64,000 bases of DNA from Filosporella fistucella (Eukaryota; Ascomycota; Leotiomycetes; Helotiales): contig JAQJZZ010000008.1 of NCBI GenBank assembly GCA_030077755.1, positions 1,736,001-1,800,000 on the forward strand. The letters are read 5' to 3'. A program made the position numbers and the translations under genes. Below the pieces are notes generated by a model. It made no database searches, was not told where the DNA came from, and worked only from the letters and a program-made list of their open reading frames with translations. Within the stretch, counting starts at the first letter, position 1; every line of letters begins with the position of its first letter. This document shows positions 22,523 to 34,166 of this stretch, piece by piece.

Positions 22523-23842
22523 GCTCAGATCTTGTATCAAAAGTTGGGCAGGCTGTATTGTATGTGTTTATTGTTTCTGAGCATGGCGTTGGGATTTTGG
22601 AACGCTCTCGTTCAGCATGTCCCATGTACTTTATGACTTAAGCTGAGATGAGTATCACGACGGAGCGCATTGCTTACACTGTCACAATACTAATTAATAA
22701 TTTGTTGTATTATATAAACCTCGCATCAACCGTACATTTCGCTGCTTATTACTGCCCGAAATTTGCCGCCAATAGATTCCATGCTGGGCTCCGACGCAGA
22801 TCCGGCAAGTCGGAAGGCTAAACGTTTCTGCTGCATCGTCCCCAGTATTCTGGATGGCGACTTGTCAAGGTTTGGCGATGTTTCTTTGCGAAAACCAAAA
22901 CATGAGACCCTGAGCACCAAAGCTTGCCTCGTGTGTGCTTGTCGAGCCTGTGCTTGCAGGCAATTCTGAACGAATTGGAGGCAATCTGTTTAAATGGCTC
23001 TTAATTTAAACTATAATAGACATATTTCATAAACGACCTCATGAAGAGTATCTTGTAAACTAATAACAACTCAAAATCGTATGGAAGTTTCGCAAAATGA
23101 TAGAGCTTTTCCAATCGTATATTGTCCGCATTTTGAGTCTCTATGAAATGTAGTTGTGTTTTATAAATCGGGCGAGGGAAGTGAACGTTCGACAAGTTTC
23201 GTATGCCACTCATCGGTCGTTCTAGTAGCTCAGGGGCAAGGCAATCTAGCGGGAACCAGGCTGGGCTATCGATTTTGAGTGCGTCGCAGTAACTGCATTT
23301 GTGTTGATGGAAAGTGGAGTCTGGTGGACTTTCCACGCCACAGCGAGCAAGGGAGTGCGGAAGAGAGGCGCGTGTTTCTGGTGATCTATCTTTACCTTAC
23401 TCCGCATTTCAATTTCAAAGCTTCACACCTCTGCGTAATTTCTGTTGAGTAAAATCGAACACGAATCGACATTCTCCGGGCACGACATTTCGATTTTAAC
23501 GTAGCCGATTGTTAAGCTTTGAAAGTCAGTCAACTCACGAATCACCCCTGCAAGGAATACGGAAGGAGCTGAGACAAGCAGCAGTTCGTTGGGTCGCATC
23601 CACGATTTTTGCTTCTTCTTGGCACATTTCTTGGGAATAGACTGGAAGGATTGATACAACGTCTCTGTCCTGAACTGACTGTTAAATGACCAGATATCAT
23701 CGAAGACGTATGTTTGATATGGTTTTCTAAGTTTATTCACTTCAGTCCAGATCTAATGTACACATTCATTCAAAAACGCTCGGGGACTGACATTCAAATT
23801 GTAGCGGTTCAGACCACTCCTTTCTTCTCTCGACGGTCCGGA
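22523..23842. other. intergenic region with one orphan CxxC open frame
   Basis: No firm gene. On the minus strand 23001-23336 is a 111-codon open frame without an ATG at its 5' end but with a protein-like start (HQHKCSYCDALKID) that recalls the N-terminus of fungal HET-type proteins. It may be a gene remnant. The rest is AT-rich and featureless. Confidence 0.35.
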
Positions 23843-24699
23843 ATGCCTTCCATGCGGCGTATCAAGGTCTTCGGACTTCTTATCTTCCTCTTCGTTGTTA
23901 CGATTCTCTACTACACAGCATCAGCTCGACAAGCACGCGAACAAGATCCTCGCACAGTCGGTGACTTTTATGCTAAGACGAAGATTGCGCTGGATAAGAA
24001 ACCGGGAACCGCTGGAGCAGTAGCAGCAGCAGAGAAGAAAGCTGCGAGCGAGGATGAGGAAGTAGCAAAGGCGATGTCACAGAGACTGAAAGAGGCAGCA
24101 CAAGTCGCGAAGGATAATGCGAATGCGAAGGCGCCGAAGCCAGATCCTCCTTCAAAATTGGTTGGTGTAGGGAATGCTGCTGAGGGTGCAAGAGAGGAGA
24201 AGAGTGTTGCGGGGCGCAAGAAGTTCTCTGCCAATGAAGCACAAGAACCTGTAAAGGAGGAAACAGAGGAAGAGCACAAGGTGGAGGTAGAGCTGAACAC
24301 GATACTGAAGAAAGCACCAAGTGAGAACATCCTACACTTACAAAAAGAAGAGACTGACAATCCAAAGTAATCATATTCTCAAAATCCTACTGTCCCCACT
24401 CCCGCAGAGCCAAAGGCATTCTGCTGGAGAAATACATCATCGACCCACAGCCATTCGTCGTCGAACTTGACCAACATCCTCTGGGAGCCCAACTACAAGC
24501 AAAACTTGCGGATCTCACAGGCAGACGGACAGTACCCAATGTACTTATTAATGCCAATTCTATTGGCGGCGGAGACGACGTGGCGGAGTTGGATGTAAAT
24601 AAGAAACTGATCGATAAGGTCAAGGAACTAGGAGGAAAGAAAATATTGGAGATCAAAGAACGTCCAATCGAAACTAACTCAGATCATGGTCTCAGATGA
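23843..24699 (+). CDS. membrane-anchored glutaredoxin (Grx6/Grx7 type)
   Basis: Two exons, 23843-24320 and 24368-24699, give 269 aa; the 47-bp intron has a CTGAC branch site. The start at 23843 gives a short basic N-tail and then one hydrophobic signal-anchor helix (VFGLLIFLFVVTILYY). A ~115-residue Ala/Lys/Glu-rich luminal stalk follows, then a glutaredoxin fold: IIIFSKSYCPHS with Cys168 as the sole active-site cysteine (CPHS, monothiol), TVP cis-proline loop, and a GG-D-D glutathione-binding segment. This matches yeast Grx6 and Grx7, early-secretory-pathway type II membrane glutaredoxins that handle glutathione mixed disulfides in ER/Golgi. Choice between Grx6 and Grx7 is not possible from this reading. 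Confidence 0.92.
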
Positions 24700-26094
24700 G
24701 GATCCTCAGCGTGGAAATTATAGGAAGACTTGATTCGAAGGCATTTCTGAGGGGAGTTGTCGATTGATGCATTTTCGGCGTTCATGGTTTGGGACAGGCA
24801 TCGATGGGCGTAGAGCACTGCGATGGCGTCTGGTTTGACCTTTGCAATTTCAGGTGGACGATACCACGGACTGTGTACAACCATGGATCAGTAAGGCTTA
24901 GTACTATTAATGGAGAATATTGCAAGGCAGTCCCGGACGGTTATGGTATGATAATATGTTATTGACGGATTTCTGCTGATCATGGAGAAAATGATTAAGG
25001 TTGAAAGCAGTGAAGTTATCTTCATTTCACTCTGACGATTTGATACACAATGATTTTATCGCCCAGTGGAGAAGAATATACGCTAGACCTGCTGCCAATT
25101 ATCAGCAGGGTCAATCAAAGGGAATAATTTCACATAGTAGAGAACGCCAACAATTTGCACTTGTTTCCCCTCATCCTGGAAATGATACCGCCAACGCTCC
25201 TCTACTATGTTTTGAAGCTCTGAACAAGGAACAGCTCATAGAGCCACCGAATCAACTCGATGAGTCTACTCGCTCAAACCTCATATTCCTTCGGATGCAG
25301 ATCTCTAATATCTCAGACTAGCTGTGCAAATGTCAGGAATATGCATTCGCCAATCCAATTCCGGGAGATCATAACCTCAAAGAGACCAATATACCGGGCG
25401 TCGCATTCCTTCAAAAGATCACAAGTCTGACCCAGCGGTCTCTACACTGCAAATAAGCATATTCCTTTCAGGCTCGTGTCCCGTGTGCGATACCAGCCAA
25501 TACGTTAGGCGTTATGCTGATAGCGGATCGGGAGTTTTCATCCCTCTCACCCGCGCCCCCAAAACTTTATTCGATCTCTGGAGAAACACATTTTCCCCCT
25601 GCGTTTTAGTAAGAGGCTCTACGGAATACATTGTTGGGCTCGGGAATCGAATATAAGGCGAAGGAGGTCTTGATAAGCTCCGGCAAGCGTTTTGTCGATC
25701 TCGAAAAAGTCTTATGCGTCATCGCCGCATTTTAGCACAGCGCACATGCGCTAAGCCTCAAGTGACTTCTAATGCGACTGTAGAAAGCAAATCATGGGCA
25801 TTTTTCAGATCGGCAGTACGGTGCAACTAGCAGTGAGATCATAGAAGTGTGCCTCTGTTTTCCTGCACGGGTATATTGTGGAGTCCAGCCTTACTCCATG
25901 GTCCAACAGTCAAAAGTCCGAAGGCCGAATGGTGGATTTGACTGCCATGACGATATGTAAGATAGCGTTGGCTCTTTTTTTTGTTTTGGCTATAGATATC
26001 AGCTGTTCGCTGTCTTGCTGTTTGGCTGTTCTTTTCAAAATTATTGTCGCTGTGGTTGCATAGCAAAAAAAGAAAAAGCTTATTGTATATCACA
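24700..26094. other. intergenic region, promoter of MFS transporter
   Basis: No gene supported in 1.4 kb. Open frames (for example 25001-25321 plus) show no family resemblance. The right half should hold the promoter of the transporter at 26095. Confidence 0.5.
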
Positions 26095-28027
26095 ATGAAG
26101 GAATTAATCAGAGACACCGTTTTTGGGCACACGCTTCGTCTAGCTACGAGAGGAAAAGCACTGCAATTTGAGGAAGAACGAGATCCTTCATTATGGAAGC
26201 GCTACATTGATATGGAGAAGAGTGGGAGAATGGCACATCAGTAAGACACACCAAATCGTTTCGTCGTTGTTCAAATAAACCAAAAAAATTGTTATTTAGG
26301 CAGCCGACTATTCATACTTGGTCAATCAGCTAACATGTTTTAGTGGCCACACCGGCGAAGAAGGAAAAAATGAAGGCGAGGATGCTGAGAAAGACAGAAG
26401 AGAGGATAAATCTGATCAAGTTCCTGTACAACGACCTACACAAAGAGGAAATGGTAGTCTCTCTAGGGGCAGTTCTGATACCCGCGTCGGTGCACCAGAA
26501 GACGTTAGCCGAAACGAATTCAGTGGCGTCCCAGTAGACCCAGAGAAAGGAAGAGATGTTACAATTGTCACTTGGTTCTCAGAAAATGACTCGGAGGTAA
26601 TTCTACCTTCCCCCTTTTCGCTTAACCGAGCCATCAGCTGATATAAATTAAAACAGAACCCAATGAACTGGTCATTAGGGAAGAAGGTCCTCGTAACATT
26701 TTTTATTTGTTTTCTCACATTCTCCGTCTATATTGGATCAGCAATCTACTCTGCCGGTACACAAGATGTCATGGAAAGTTTCGGCGTGTCTCGAGTTGCT
26801 GCAACCCTTGGTCTCACATTGTTTGTTGCAGGATATGGTCTCGGTCCAATGGTCTGGAGTCCAATGTCCGAGATCCCTCAGATTGGTCGAAATCCAGTGT
26901 ATATTGGTACTTTAATAGTCTTTGTTTTCCTCCAATTCGCGGTCGTCTACGCTGCCAACTTTGGAATGCTGCTCGCTTTCCGGTTTCTGACCGGATTCTT
27001 CGGGTCTCCTGTACTCGCCACAGGCGGTGCATCGTTGCAGGACATGTACAGGCCTTCCAAACGTGCTTATGCTATTGGAATCTGGGGCGCCGCCGCGATA
27101 TGTGGACCCGTTCTAGGACCTTTGGTTGGTGGCTTCGCTGCAGAAGCAAAGGGTTGGACTTGGCCAATCTGGGAGTTGATGTGGCTCTCGGGCTTTGCTC
27201 TTGTTGTTTTGATCTTTTTTCTACCGGAAACAAGCTCTGCAAACATTCTATACCGCCGCAGCCACCGTCTCCGCAAGCTCACAGGAAGAGATGACCTGAA
27301 GTGCGAGGCTGAAATCCAAGGGGAGAGTATGACAGGGAAGGACATTGCCATGATGGTGCTAGTCCGACCATTCTCCCTTACCTTCACCGAACCTATCTTG
27401 TTCCTCCTGAACTTGTATATTGCTTTGATATACGGTCTCCTTTACATCTGGTTCGAGTCATTCGCCATCGTCTTCGTGGAGATATACGGGTTCAGCTTGG
27501 GCTTAGAAGGATTGGCATTTGTCGGCATCTTGGTTGGCGCCTTGGTCGTCATCCCACCGTTCTTCTTATACCTCTACAAGGTTCAGGAGCCTCAATTCAA
27601 CAAGAACGGGGAAATCAAGCCCGAGAAGCGTCTCCCCCCTGCGTGTGTTGGAGCTTTCTGCATACCAATCTGCCTGTTCTGGTTTGGCTGGTCATCACGA
27701 GCTTCTGTTCATTGGATTGTGCCCATTATAGGTTCTGCTTGGTTCACAGTTGGTGCTTTCCTGCTCTTCAATTCGGTCCTTAATTATCTTGGAGACGCAT
27801 ATCCAGACTACGCTGCTTCGGTGTACGCTGGAAACGATTTTATGCGTTCATCTTTTGGCGCCGGATTCCCCTTATTCGCTGCAGCCATGTACAACAAACT
27901 AGGAGTTGGATGGGCGTCCTCTCTGCTAGGTTTCCTATCTATCCTGTTCATTCCTATTCCATTTGTGTTGTATATTTATGGCGAGAGGATTCGGAAGGCA
28001 AGCAAGAGGGCGAGACATGATCTTTAA
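26095..28027 (+). CDS. MFS multidrug-type transporter (DHA1, Flr1/Mdr1-like)
   Basis: Three exons, 26095-26240, 26344-26596 and 26657-28027, give 589 aa. A ~185-residue hydrophilic N-terminus ends in the hallmark acidic segment and NPMNWSLGKK before the first helix. Twelve helices follow. Diagnostic pieces are GLGPMVWSPMSEIPQIGRNP (a motif-A-like loop), the motif-C-like CGPVLGPLVGG after helix 5, PETSS at the end of helix 6, and the conserved late segment around DAYPDYAASVYAGNDFMRS. These fit the fungal DHA1 drug:H+ antiporters such as Flr1, Mdr1 and Bcmfs-type exporters of the plasma membrane. Substrates (fungicides, plant defence compounds, own metabolites) cannot be told. In the second exon two frames are open; the one ending in NDSE-NPMNW is chosen. 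Confidence 0.9.
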
Positions 28028-28574
28028 TGTTCTTCGAAGACAGAATCGTCGCGGCATAGCAGATTGATCGAAGTGTTCGCAATTACGGTCAGATACCCAT
28101 CAGAAAGCTGGTTGTGGCATTCGAATATTGTATTTAATTATTCCTCTGATCACTCATAATGTATTTAATTGTCCTTTTCACATCAGTATTATTAATAATA
28201 ATCCCTTCGCGTTTACATGCTGCACGTTTCGAGGGGGGTGATGACTCGTTAAAAATGTATGCAGATCCTACCTTGATGGCCATTTTACGCTGCAAGGCTA
28301 AGTCAGCCTTGCTTCCCTCGTTCTTTCTTCGCCTACAGCACAAAAATATCAAGGTGGATCATAAGATCAGTTGCTCCTACCTCTTTGGATACCTTGTGGC
28401 ACCCATCATAGATATTTATTGCTTTCCGCTCATTCATAAATATGCCTTCTTTCATATATTTTGCCCATACCAACATTGCTCATTCGCAATATTCTTACGC
28501 ATCACCATATGCTCATCATTCTGTTCTTCAAGTATACACTTTCTCTTGAATAAAGTCACCGTAATCGTCATGAA
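28028..28574. other. intergenic region
   Basis: AT-rich spacer between the MFS transporter and the F-box-like gene. A 146-codon ATG-started open frame (28159-28599) with a hydrophobic beginning runs into the next gene's first exon in another frame; I do not call it. Confidence 0.45.
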
Positions 28575-29727
28575 ATGGCTCTCTACCCCAATCTTCTGAG
28601 AACCAGCGGCGGGCTTGTACTCCCTCCAGAGATCTGCCTGAGGGTAGTGGAGGAGCTGTTGGATTTGGATCCTACATCTACCAGTTGCTTGTGTCTTGTC
28701 TCGAAGGTAGTAATTTTCTGGGATAACTCTGAATATTAAAACCCAGTATCGCTGTTTCAGTTTTGAAGCTAACAGTCAATTCAGTATTTTCAGTCTCTTC
28801 AGAAGCTACATGAAAAGTCTATTACCAAAAGCCTCGCTCGAAGAAATAAAGCTGCATATCTCTCCGTGAATGGTGAGCAGGGGACCATCATTTGCTCCAG
28901 AACAATATACAACGAAGCCACACTGTACACGTTTCCATGGTTTTTTGAAATGAAGAAACGGCTAGAAACAATTGATTTCCTCTGTCAACATCAACTCACG
29001 GAGATGACTGATCTCAACAACAGCTGGCCAACGCTCGAAATACCGAAAGACCAACTCATTCAACGACTTTCAATATTCAAAAAGAGAGCATTTCTTCTAT
29101 TGTATAAACTAGCAGATAGTACTACGGGCATTGGGGAGACCTCTGAAATCCGCGCGTTACAGGCACAATTCCTTGAGGGTCTGGCAGAAGCCGATCTAGC
29201 TGCTCTGGGGGTTATTGTGGAGGTCATTGGACAAGGTTTCTTTACCATGACAAAGAGTGCTGTGGAGAGCTCTGATCTCCTACAAAATGTGGTATATAAT
29301 GTCCCTGTTCCTTATTACTGTAGATGGAGGTGTTAATTTTGGAAAGGTGACTTCAAGGCCGACATCAGAATTGTACACTCCATCGTCAGTCCCAATGGCA
29401 GACCTGCATTCAGATAATTGGATAAGGGAGTGCATGTGCGTCTTCGAGGATCTGATCCAGCGCTACGGACCGTACTTTGCTTTTGCCTACATCAGAGGAG
29501 CCGATAATGAAACTCATCGCGTGGATCGATGGGCACGGCAGCTTCTACAAGAGGGACTGGACAATATGAATGCGTTTGAGATGGGATACACCATGTCTTA
29601 TGCAAGTCTTCAGAGTGTGGTTTGGAAGGTATTATGCTGGAAGATCAATTGCAGTTTGAGTGATAGCTGGGTGATGGCAAAGGAGATTGTGGAGCATGAA
29701 ATGGAAGGCTACAAAATTGGTTGTTGA
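28575..29727 (+). CDS. F-box-like protein
   Basis: Three exons, 28575-28706, 28785-29291 and 29347-29727, give 339 aa. The N-terminus has an F-box-like helix pair: LVLPPEICLRVVEELLDLD followed by a Ser/Cys-rich turn and LVSKYFQSLQK, with intron 1 inside the domain, as is common in fungal F-box genes. The remainder is helical without repeats that I recognise. The second intron is less certain: the donor GTATAT at 29292 joined to the acceptor GGAAAG at 29346 (55 bp) restores the frame, whereas the closer TGTAG acceptor does not. F-box proteins link substrates to SCF ubiquitin ligases through Skp1; the target is unknown. It sits head-on to a pseudogene. Confidence 0.7.
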
Positions 29728-29970
29728 GATGCCAAGGATCTGTGGCGAAGAGACATATCAATAAGAGGTTCGTGCAAGTGTAGAGAGTCCAGAATCCCTC
29801 AGCGCCTTCAAATTAAATAGGGTTACTACTAAAAAGCGTTGCAAGTTACAAATGACACAATGCTTTGATATGTTCAATCTCCTTCGATGCCCCAGCGAAA
29901 CAAACACTCCGTACAAGAAACCACTCTCAAATAGAACACCCGTCGGCCGAACAGGTTGTTAGACTTAAAT

Positions 29971-30986
29971 TCAAATTTCGTTCTGACAATAACATGTGAT
30001 GTGTCTACCAGACTGTATCGTCGCCGAGGTTTGAATTCCACAGTCCAACTTGCCGTCCTCAGCCAGAGCTTTTTCAAATAGCTTCTTCACCCGTTTTGTG
30101 TGAGCCTGAGTATCAGATAGCACTGAAGCGTCGGTTCCGCTATACAAGCCAAAGATAATGAGATGTTTCAGTTTAAGACATTCCATAGCTTCTGCTCCAC
30201 TTTCCAGCATCTCATCGTAGACCTCTGGTCTCGGCGCATCTATGAATAAGTGCCTTCACGTGTAGCCTCGCAGATCAAGACAAAGCATCTCGAGATGGGG
30301 GAGTGTCTTCCAGTGGACCTTCAATGGCTAATCCAAATCCGGATAATGTGAGCCTATGGACCAATTGCGAGTTTGCTTCAGAACCAGATGTCGAATGCGG
30401 TGCCGAAAGCGCTCGAGATTTTGAGTTTAGTGATTAGAAGTTCTGCTATGGAAGTTTTGTGAGCCTACGCCACTCCATTCCGGCTTGTCCGTGAAGTCTA
30501 ATAGTCGTGTTGCCCAACGGTCCTACATTTCATCGATAGCTGTAGCATCTAAAAGTGGAGGGAGATCTATCTCCTTATCGAATATGAATGGATCCTCCTT
30601 GAAGAATATGCTGATGCCCTCCTCCTCCACATGACAGCCTCCTGGAGCCATCCAACAAGGACAGGGAGATACACCACTATAGTGTGTTGGAAGACGTAGT
30701 CTATCTGTGCGCATTTTAAGTGATTGTTCAACGATCCCTGGATGTGAACTTCGACTACAGGACCATTCGTTCATACAGACTCCCAGAACATGTTCAAACA
30801 CGGAGGCTCTGGAATGAATAGATACTGAACGATCATGGTTTGGGATTCCCAGGGTAGCTTTCTGATAAGTGCCAACCTCTCGCGGCCTCCCACAATGTCT
30901 TCGCATTGTCCGCACTTGTGCCCAGACTGCAAGTCAGCTCTCCTCTCTGGGCGACTATTGCGATGTGGCATGATGTCCATATCCAT
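29971..30986 (-). pseudogene. degraded gene of a fungal family of unknown function
   Basis: Minus-strand reading from ATG at 30986 is open to 30771, then continues in another frame from about 30780 (frameshift), and is stopped at 30523-30525, 30427-30429, 30328-30330 and 30256-30258 before ending at 29971. Protein-like pieces lie between stops: LPWESQTMIVQYLFIPEPP, FKEDPFIFDKEIDLPPLLD, DRWATRLLDFTDKPEWSGV, HWKTLPHLEMLCLDLRGYT, LKLKHLIIFGLYSGT. Near 30430-30475 the better reading is briefly in a different frame, so two compensating indels are likely. The layout (N-terminal basic/Cys part, Trp-rich middle) resembles fungal lineage-specific proteins often found with F-box genes. Too many lesions for introns. 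Confidence 0.8.
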
Positions 30987-31837
30987 ATTAGGTATTGGTA
31001 ATACACGGCAATGATTAAGAATGGATTGGTAAAGAATATAGTGTTAACGGTGTAGAAATTTGTGATTGGATCTTGAAGAAAATTGAAGTAGCAGTGAAAC
31101 TTTAGGAAATATCAATGGACAAGCTACTAAAGGACACTAGAGTGAGGTAATGATGGATGAGATGTGGACCTGTGGAACTAAAATTTATATATTGAGGCCA
31201 CTTCAGATCTCTGAAGCGATGACTGAATTAATCACGTACCATATGTATCTGAAAATCTGGACGCACTACTCACTTGAGATTGCTGCATTCCACGGTCTGT
31301 GAATTAAGAGAGTGGTTGAGGAGCTTCTAACTCAGTCATTTTGATTAGGGCATCTGATCAGATCACAAAGTTCGAATGTATGCTGAGAAGTGCATGTGAA
31401 TCATAGGAATGGCTGAATAGAGAGCATAAATCAAAGAGGCACCCCGACAGATATTAAATTACAACCCAATGGAATGTTGGCAATGAGCCTTACCTTACCT
31501 AGGTAAAGCAAGGTACAAGGACATCGTGACATGGCACGTGCATGGCGCGCCAGAAATGGGAGTCTAACCCGAACAAGACACGCTCTCGCTGGACCAAATT
31601 TTGGACGCGATTGACCTTCAATACAGCATCATTCACAGCCTGTCTCAACCACCCAAGCTAGATCCGACATCTTTGATCTGCGCAATTGAAAGGCTGTGAC
31701 AGGGCGACTTATCGTTCGCAACCACAAGTCTCCCCGAAAACTGTGCGCACTTCAGCGTACATCCGCGCATCCAGCACCTTCTTCGGTCTGGTCCAAACAT
31801 CTCGAATTGCACGGTGGACATGTACTAGATCATCACG
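30987..31837. promoter_or_regulatory. intergenic region, SNF5 promoter and leader
   Basis: No gene seen. It contains a 12-bp perfect palindrome TTACCTAGGTAA (31495-31506), a CACGTG E-box (31535-31540), a GGCGCGCC palindrome (31544-31551), and a minimal upstream ORF ATG-TAC-TAG at 31820-31828, nine bases before the SNF5 start codon. Confidence 0.5.
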
Positions 31838-33671
31838 ATGACGGCCGAATACCCCCCTCAATCATTTATCTCAAGCTATGCTCCGCGGTTACGCACATAT
31901 GCCAATTCTTTACTCTCTCCAGTAATCCAACCTGCGGCCACACTTGCTGCACCTTTATCCAGAACCACCAAGAGAGGAACTACAGCTATTAATTATGCAG
32001 AAGATGGATACGAGGACTACGATGATGATGAGGACGAAGGCAGGCGACGACCAACAGGTCTAAGAAGTCTGCGACGAGATGATTCCGGGCAAGTAAAGCA
32101 GGACCCATCCGAAAAGGTTGGCAAAGAAGCTACTTCACCAGTAGAGGTACAAGGGATATGGAGAGAATGGATGGGCAAGGCTAGAAACACCTCAAAGCCA
32201 GACCTGCAAAATTACGCGCAAGCGGCTTTGCCCTTGACTTTGATCCCCATACGAATTGATCTCGACATTCCAGCCCACCAACCGCCCCCTCCTCTCGGCG
32301 TTCCCCAACAGTACAATCGAATCGATACAAGCCTTTCGGTATACAAGCCGGGAGAGATGACAGTACCGTACCGGCTCAAGGACATGTTCCTGTGGAACTT
32401 GCACGAGACCCTTACGACAACTGATCAATTTGCGCAAGTTATGGTGCAAGATCTTGATCTACCAGACCGTGGAAAGATGGCACAGGAGATCAGCAAGCAA
32501 ATTCGTACTCAGCTTGAAGAGTACGCGGGTGTTGCACTCCACCCTCTCTTCCACTCGCAACAAACGGCGACTGCCAATGGTGTTGTGACGACAATCAAGC
32601 CTGGCCCTATCTCCAGAGACGCTTCAGCAACCCCCGCTGCAAGTGGAAACGCAACGCCTATGCGAGGAGGAGTCCAGTTGAATGGATTTGCTTCGCCTAT
32701 GAGACGTACGGGAAGCGACCCTACAGAAGAGATCACAGCCGCGGCAACAGCAATACCACCTGAATCTGATGATTTCAATCCAGATGATATGTATCGATGC
32801 ATAATTACATTGAACGTCAACCTTTCAAATCATTTGTATCAAGACAAGTTTGAGTGGTCACTCTTGCATCCTCCTGGAACAGCTGAGATGTTTGCGAAGC
32901 AGACATGTGCTGATCTTGGCCTCCCTGGAGAATGGGTGCCAGCAATGACTCATGCCATTTATGAAGCTGTCTTGCGTCTAAAGAAAGAGGCTTGTGAGAG
33001 TGGTGGTTTGGTGGGTGGGTATGGTGGCGAGATACCAAACGATGCTGCCCATGGAGCTGAGGCTGGCTGGAGGTACGATAATGAACATCTCGCTGATGAG
33101 TGGGAGCCAAAGGTGGAGCAGCTATCTAAAGAAGAGATCGAGAAGAGAGAGGGCGATCGCGAGCGCCAAATTAGGAGGCTCAGACGAGAAACTGCAAGAT
33201 TCTCGTCGAACACCGGGATGATGGGCGGCATACCTCAAGCAAATGAAAGCAGGGGTTATTTCGATCAGGAACCAGCAGAGGAGAGAATGGGAAGGGGCGA
33301 ACGAAGTAAGAAGAAGCGCAGATTCAGAAGCTTGAGCCCGCTGAATAGAGCCGGCACTCCAGGAGGAAGAGGAACGCCTGATGGTGGAGGCACTACTGGT
33401 TACGGTGGCGGTGGATCTCTTAACGAGTATGAACGCAACACGTGGAGGTGTGCACATTGTAAGGTTTGGGGAAGTGCAGTTTGGGCCGTCAGAGATGGAC
33501 CGCACGGACCGAGAGTGAGTTTACAAGTCTTGATATTGGCGCGATATCTGCTAACTTGTGCTTAAGACTCTTTGCAACAATTGTGGTTTTGTTCACGAAC
33601 GAGATAACAAGCTTCCAAAATGGGCTAAAGATTTGCATAAATCTGATGCACCAGGAATTAATTATCGATGA
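31838..33671 (+). CDS. SNF5: SNF5/SMARCB1-family chromatin remodeling subunit with GATA-type zinc finger
   Basis: Two exons, 31838-33514 and 33567-33671, give 593 aa; the 52-bp intron has a GCTAAC branch site and lies inside the zinc finger. The centre holds the tandem SNF5 repeats: LIPIRIDLDI followed by RLKDMFLWNLHET, and later CIITLNVNLSNHLYQDKFEWSLL with the ADLGLPGEWVPAMTHAIYEAVL helix. A charged coiled coil (EEIEKREGDRERQIRRLRRE) leads to a basic stretch KKKRRFRSLSP. The C-terminus is a GATA-like finger, C538-x2-C541-x20-C562-x2-C565, typical of filamentous-fungal Snf5/Sfh1 proteins. These are core subunits of SWI/SNF and RSC ATP-dependent remodelers. Whether it serves SWI/SNF, RSC or both is not readable from sequence. 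Confidence 0.93.
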
Positions 33672-34166
33672 GGGTGTTACGGAAATGCAATTACTCCTTC
33701 ATTTTGCGTGGGGACTTAGGGACGGTGTACTTTGGAGTTAGAGATGGAACCATTTCGCAGACGGAATGTGAAGAATTCTTCTTTGTCAGGGGGGGCCAAA
33801 TAAATGGTTTGAGAGTCTTTTCCATGTTTGTATGAGTAGCGAGATTTGCCCGTAAGCAATGTCTGCAACGAGCACAACGTCTTAAGAAGCGGTGAATTTA
33901 TTACATTGAAAACGCCAACATTCACAAATTTCGCCATCTTCAAAGTTTACATGGGAAAATTTTCACATTCTAGCACATACATTTTAGAGTGTTTTCATTG
34001 TGATTCCCTTGACAGAGATTTGGGCACTAACAAATCCTTGCTACAAACAGGGCCTATTGATCATTCACGGTGATGCAAATGAATCAGCTTTCCAGTGACC
34101 AGTGCAATGCAGAGTCGACTCCACCAACCCTGAGCGCCGGCGAAGAGAATTCAAATCACGGATGAA
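33672..34166. other. convergent intergenic region
   Basis: 3' flanks of SNF5 and of the minus-strand unknown gene. No coding or structural signal is seen. Confidence 0.5.

Noticed and set aside
23972..24374. Antisense open frames over the glutaredoxin stalk
   Set aside because: Shadows of the Ala/Lys/Glu-rich stalk on the opposite strand.
28159..28599. 146-codon ATG-started open frame with hydrophobic N-terminus
   Set aside because: It overlaps the first exon of the F-box-like gene in another frame, is AT-rich with a random Phe/Cys/Ile-heavy composition, and shows no family resemblance.
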